Of a stretch of 64,000 bases of DNA, positions 61,607-64,000 are shown piece by piece. The notes beneath the pieces were generated by a model, which saw only the letters and a list, made by a program, of their open reading frames with translations, searched no databases and had not been told where the DNA came from. Source of the DNA: Tigriopus japonicus (lineage: Eukaryota > Arthropoda > Copepoda > Harpacticoida > Harpacticidae); contig JAAGOF010000015.1 in assembly GCA_010645155.1 (NCBI GenBank), forward strand, positions 132,529 to 196,528, given 5' to 3'. The translations under genes and the position numbers were made by a program. The stretch's first letter is position 1; the number at the start of each line of letters is the position of its first letter.

Positions 61607-62795
61607 TATTGGTGTAAACTTTGCACGGTGCATATTTGATCTCAAGCAGTCATTTTTAAATTCTAAAAACTTTTGAGACCACTTTTGAGATGTGAATGCA
61701 ATGCAAAACATTTATTTGAATTCGGTTAAATAGGTCACGGGCAAAAATACTATTATGTTACCTAAAACACGCTTAAAAATAAATACAACAAAATACTTGA
61801 ATGCCTGAGCACATGTGCAAAAATTGCCTGTTTTGATGGATATCATATGGAAAATTGTTTGATTTCACGTCAAAGTCAAGATAAAGAAGCAAAGAGATAG
61901 CGTTTTTAATTTTTAACAAGTATATTTAGTTAATCCTCAGGCCCGCTGGGTTGTTATAAATAGTATGTTACATTGTAGTCACAAACAATGTGCATTTTTT
62001 GTCGAAAAATACAAAAATTGGGAAAATTTCGAAAGAATGTAGAAAAATGCCTCTTCCGTTGAGAGTGATCAACAAAAAGGATGTCAAAAATCATAATAAG
62101 AATAGAAGCTGTTATATTTGCAACAATTGTGACAAAATACGGTCATTTTAGCATCTTTTCCTACCCATGAAATAAAATTTAGATGATGCAAGTACATAAA
62201 AGGGCAGTTTTTAGGCGATATAGTGAGAAAAGTCTCTTTAATAATACCAAAAAATCCTATTTTGTTACGTCACTTCTCAAAAAAGCACCAAAAATAATAC
62301 GTTTCGGCAAAATATTTTGCATAAATTTGGTGGCCCTGATTGTAACACACTGTTTTTATGTAAACAATGAGAAAAGGCTTTAAAAACAAACTTACAAAAC
62401 AACCAAAAAAACTACCAAAAAATCCGATTTCATTACATTATTTCCAAGAAAAACTACCAAAAAAATACATTTTTTGGCAATTTTTTTTACCAAAATTTGG
62501 TGGCCCTGGTCATTACATCAATTTCGACAAACGACTGAGTAGATTTCGACAATATTTTAGGTAGACACACCCATATGACTACTTGAGAATTGGGTTGCAG
62601 AAAATGTTCAAACAATTATCTTTAAGCATGTTTTAAGTGACCGTATAACGTATTTTTGCCCGTGATCTAGTTAACAGAATTCAAATTCATATGCAGTATT
62701 GCATTAGCACCTCAAAAATGGTTTCAAAAGTTTTTGAAATTCAAAAATGACTTCTTGAGCTCAAATACACACTGTGTTTGCAAACGTTAAACATT
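61607..62795. mobile_element. Foldback element, 1.2 kb, arms of about 150 bp
   Basis: The left arm (about 61607-61770) and right arm (about 62630-62795) are inverted copies: tcacgggcaaaaata opposite tatttttgcccgtga, and ctcaagcagtcatttttaaa opposite tttttgaaattcaaaaatga. Between them is an imperfect tandem duplication of about 170 bp, each unit containing aaatttggtggccctg. Confidence 0.75.
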
Positions 62796-62886
62796 TTTAA
62801 GACCATCAAATTGATCAATATTTTTTTTTTGATAATGCCTAATCAATACATACAATTAAGAAGAATCAACAATTTTCAATTTTAAT

Positions 62887-63538
62887 TCAATGAGGCATGC
62901 AGGGGGAGGTTTAAGTGATCTCTTCAAAAATTTTATCGCAGGCGGATGAAAGAAGAGAAAAGGCTTGTTCGTCAATGTAAGATTTTGGTCAGTGCAAGGG
63001 TTTTCGCGTTTTACAGACCGCCCATATGACTTAGATGCTACAAAAAAGGTCGAATTGCAAGTTTGGACATTTTGACTCTCGGTTTTGTAAGAATTTGCAA
63101 AATTATTCTTTTGATTAAAAATGGCAAGCACTTAAAAAATACCTTTGATATTGAAGAGAAACACGTACAAAACACGGCGTTTTGTTTGGTACCTTGATGG
63201 TTTTGGAGCTTTACAACACAAATCAGTGCTTATAACATCACTTACACTTGTACTCACCCAAAAAAAGTGGCCTTTTGTTGAGAATTTTCTCGTGCAAGAA
63301 CGAGCAAATAAAGTGGGCATTTTTTTCTAAAATCCTAACCAAAGGTGTTCAAACTTGCAATTCGACATTTTTCAAGGCATCTAATTCGCAAGGGCGGTCT
63401 GTAAATTGCGAAAACCCTTTAACTGCCCAAGTTCTCACGAGCCACCCACTGTTGCCAAACAAGCCTTTTCTCTTCTTTCATCCGCCCGCGATAAGATTTT
63501 TGAGGAGATCACTCAAACCTCCCCTTGCATTTCTCATT
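62887..63538. mobile_element. Foldback element, 0.65 kb, arms of about 220 bp
   Basis: The left arm (about 62887-63117) and right arm (about 63330-63538) are inverted copies: cttttctcttctttcatccg and tgcaattcgac appear on both, in opposite orientation. Because of this the arms carry mirror-image ORFs (minus strand left, plus strand right) reading VQTCNSTFF and NKPFLFFHPPAI in each. These ORFs are by-products of the repeat. Confidence 0.85.
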
Positions 63539-64000
63539 AGGTTTCAAATATTTTTCAGCTCTCACTTTTTTAGCTGATGTTTTTAGCTTTGAAAAAATGC
63601 GTCATTTTTGAGGAACGAAGAAAGCTTTTGAAAATAAAGTCAATCCTCCTTAAACATAGGGCTTTGATACAAATAAGCATTTAAGCCCCGCTCGTCCAAA
63701 ATGCAGTTTATTGATTAAAATATAAATCGGAAAATTCAAGGAAAAAACACAGTACGCTTGATTGTCTAAAGATTGCCAATTACGATTGAATTCATTCATT
63801 CATTTCCTTCTTTTGGTGTTTTTGAGCATTTTTTACCCTTTTCTAATTCTCACGCATTTTGAACCATTCAATTTCATGGAAGGAGGATGAAAAATGATCG
63901 CTTCAATTTCTTTATGAAAGGACAGCTATTCTAAATTGAGCGCAAATTTTCCGTTCGTGTCTCTTGAATTGCTTCTGTGTATTGATTGCATGCACAGATC
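63539..64000. other. No gene seen
   Basis: AT-rich end of the window without recognisable features. Confidence 0.45.

Noticed and set aside
62856..63577. Two ORFs of 91 and 109 codons that look related to each other
   Set aside because: They are the two arms of an inverted repeat read on opposite strands; similarity reflects the repeat, not a gene family.

Overview
This window is eukaryotic, AT-rich and intron-containing. It carries two clear protein-coding genes, both on the minus strand, in a landscape dominated by transposon remains. The gene content (an arthropod-style CaMKII and a Spätzle-family cystine-knot ligand) points to an arthropod. A crustacean such as a copepod is my guess for the lineage, but nothing here proves it.

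Layout. Positions 1-19.4 kb are mostly repeats: a 255-codon intronless ORF of unknown function (3.0-3.8 kb, minus), a dead LINE fragment (4.1-5.3 kb), a hAT element with a perfect 8-bp target-site duplication (TSD; 5.6-7.0 kb), a LINE insertion inside a small inverted-repeat element (7.7-8.6 kb), a palindromic minisatellite (9.6-9.8 kb), and a nest in which a LINE reverse transcriptase is split by a 3.3-kb hAT element that itself holds a MULE-type MITE and a hAT MITE (9.95-13.7 kb). More hAT elements follow at 14.3-17.3 kb.

From 32.8 down to 19.4 kb lies a complete CaMKII coding region: 17 exons reconstructed by reading splice sites, summing to 1641 nt (546 aa). The kinase numbering falls exactly on K42, D135, D156, T286 and T305/T306. 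Introns around the variable linker are all phase 1. The linker region also holds a 285-bp phase 1-1 Gln/Ala/Pro-rich cassette and an ATG-bearing exon with a phase-1 donor that could start an association-domain-only isoform, analogous to mammalian alpha-KAP.

From 48.2 down to 44.5 kb lie the last five exons of a Spätzle-family gene (786 nt, 261 aa to the stop). They show a pro-region, a furin site RTKR and a ten-cysteine mature domain. The signal-peptide exon was not found.

Between and beyond these genes are a tRNA-derived SINE, several hAT MITEs whose TSDs mostly fit GTNNNNAC, a TA-flanked MITE, and large foldback elements toward the 3' end (56.6-57.4, 61.6-62.8 and 62.9-63.5 kb). Regions described as empty are those in which I saw no exon with credible splice sites. 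Exon calls come from manual translation and splice-phase bookkeeping, with no database search.
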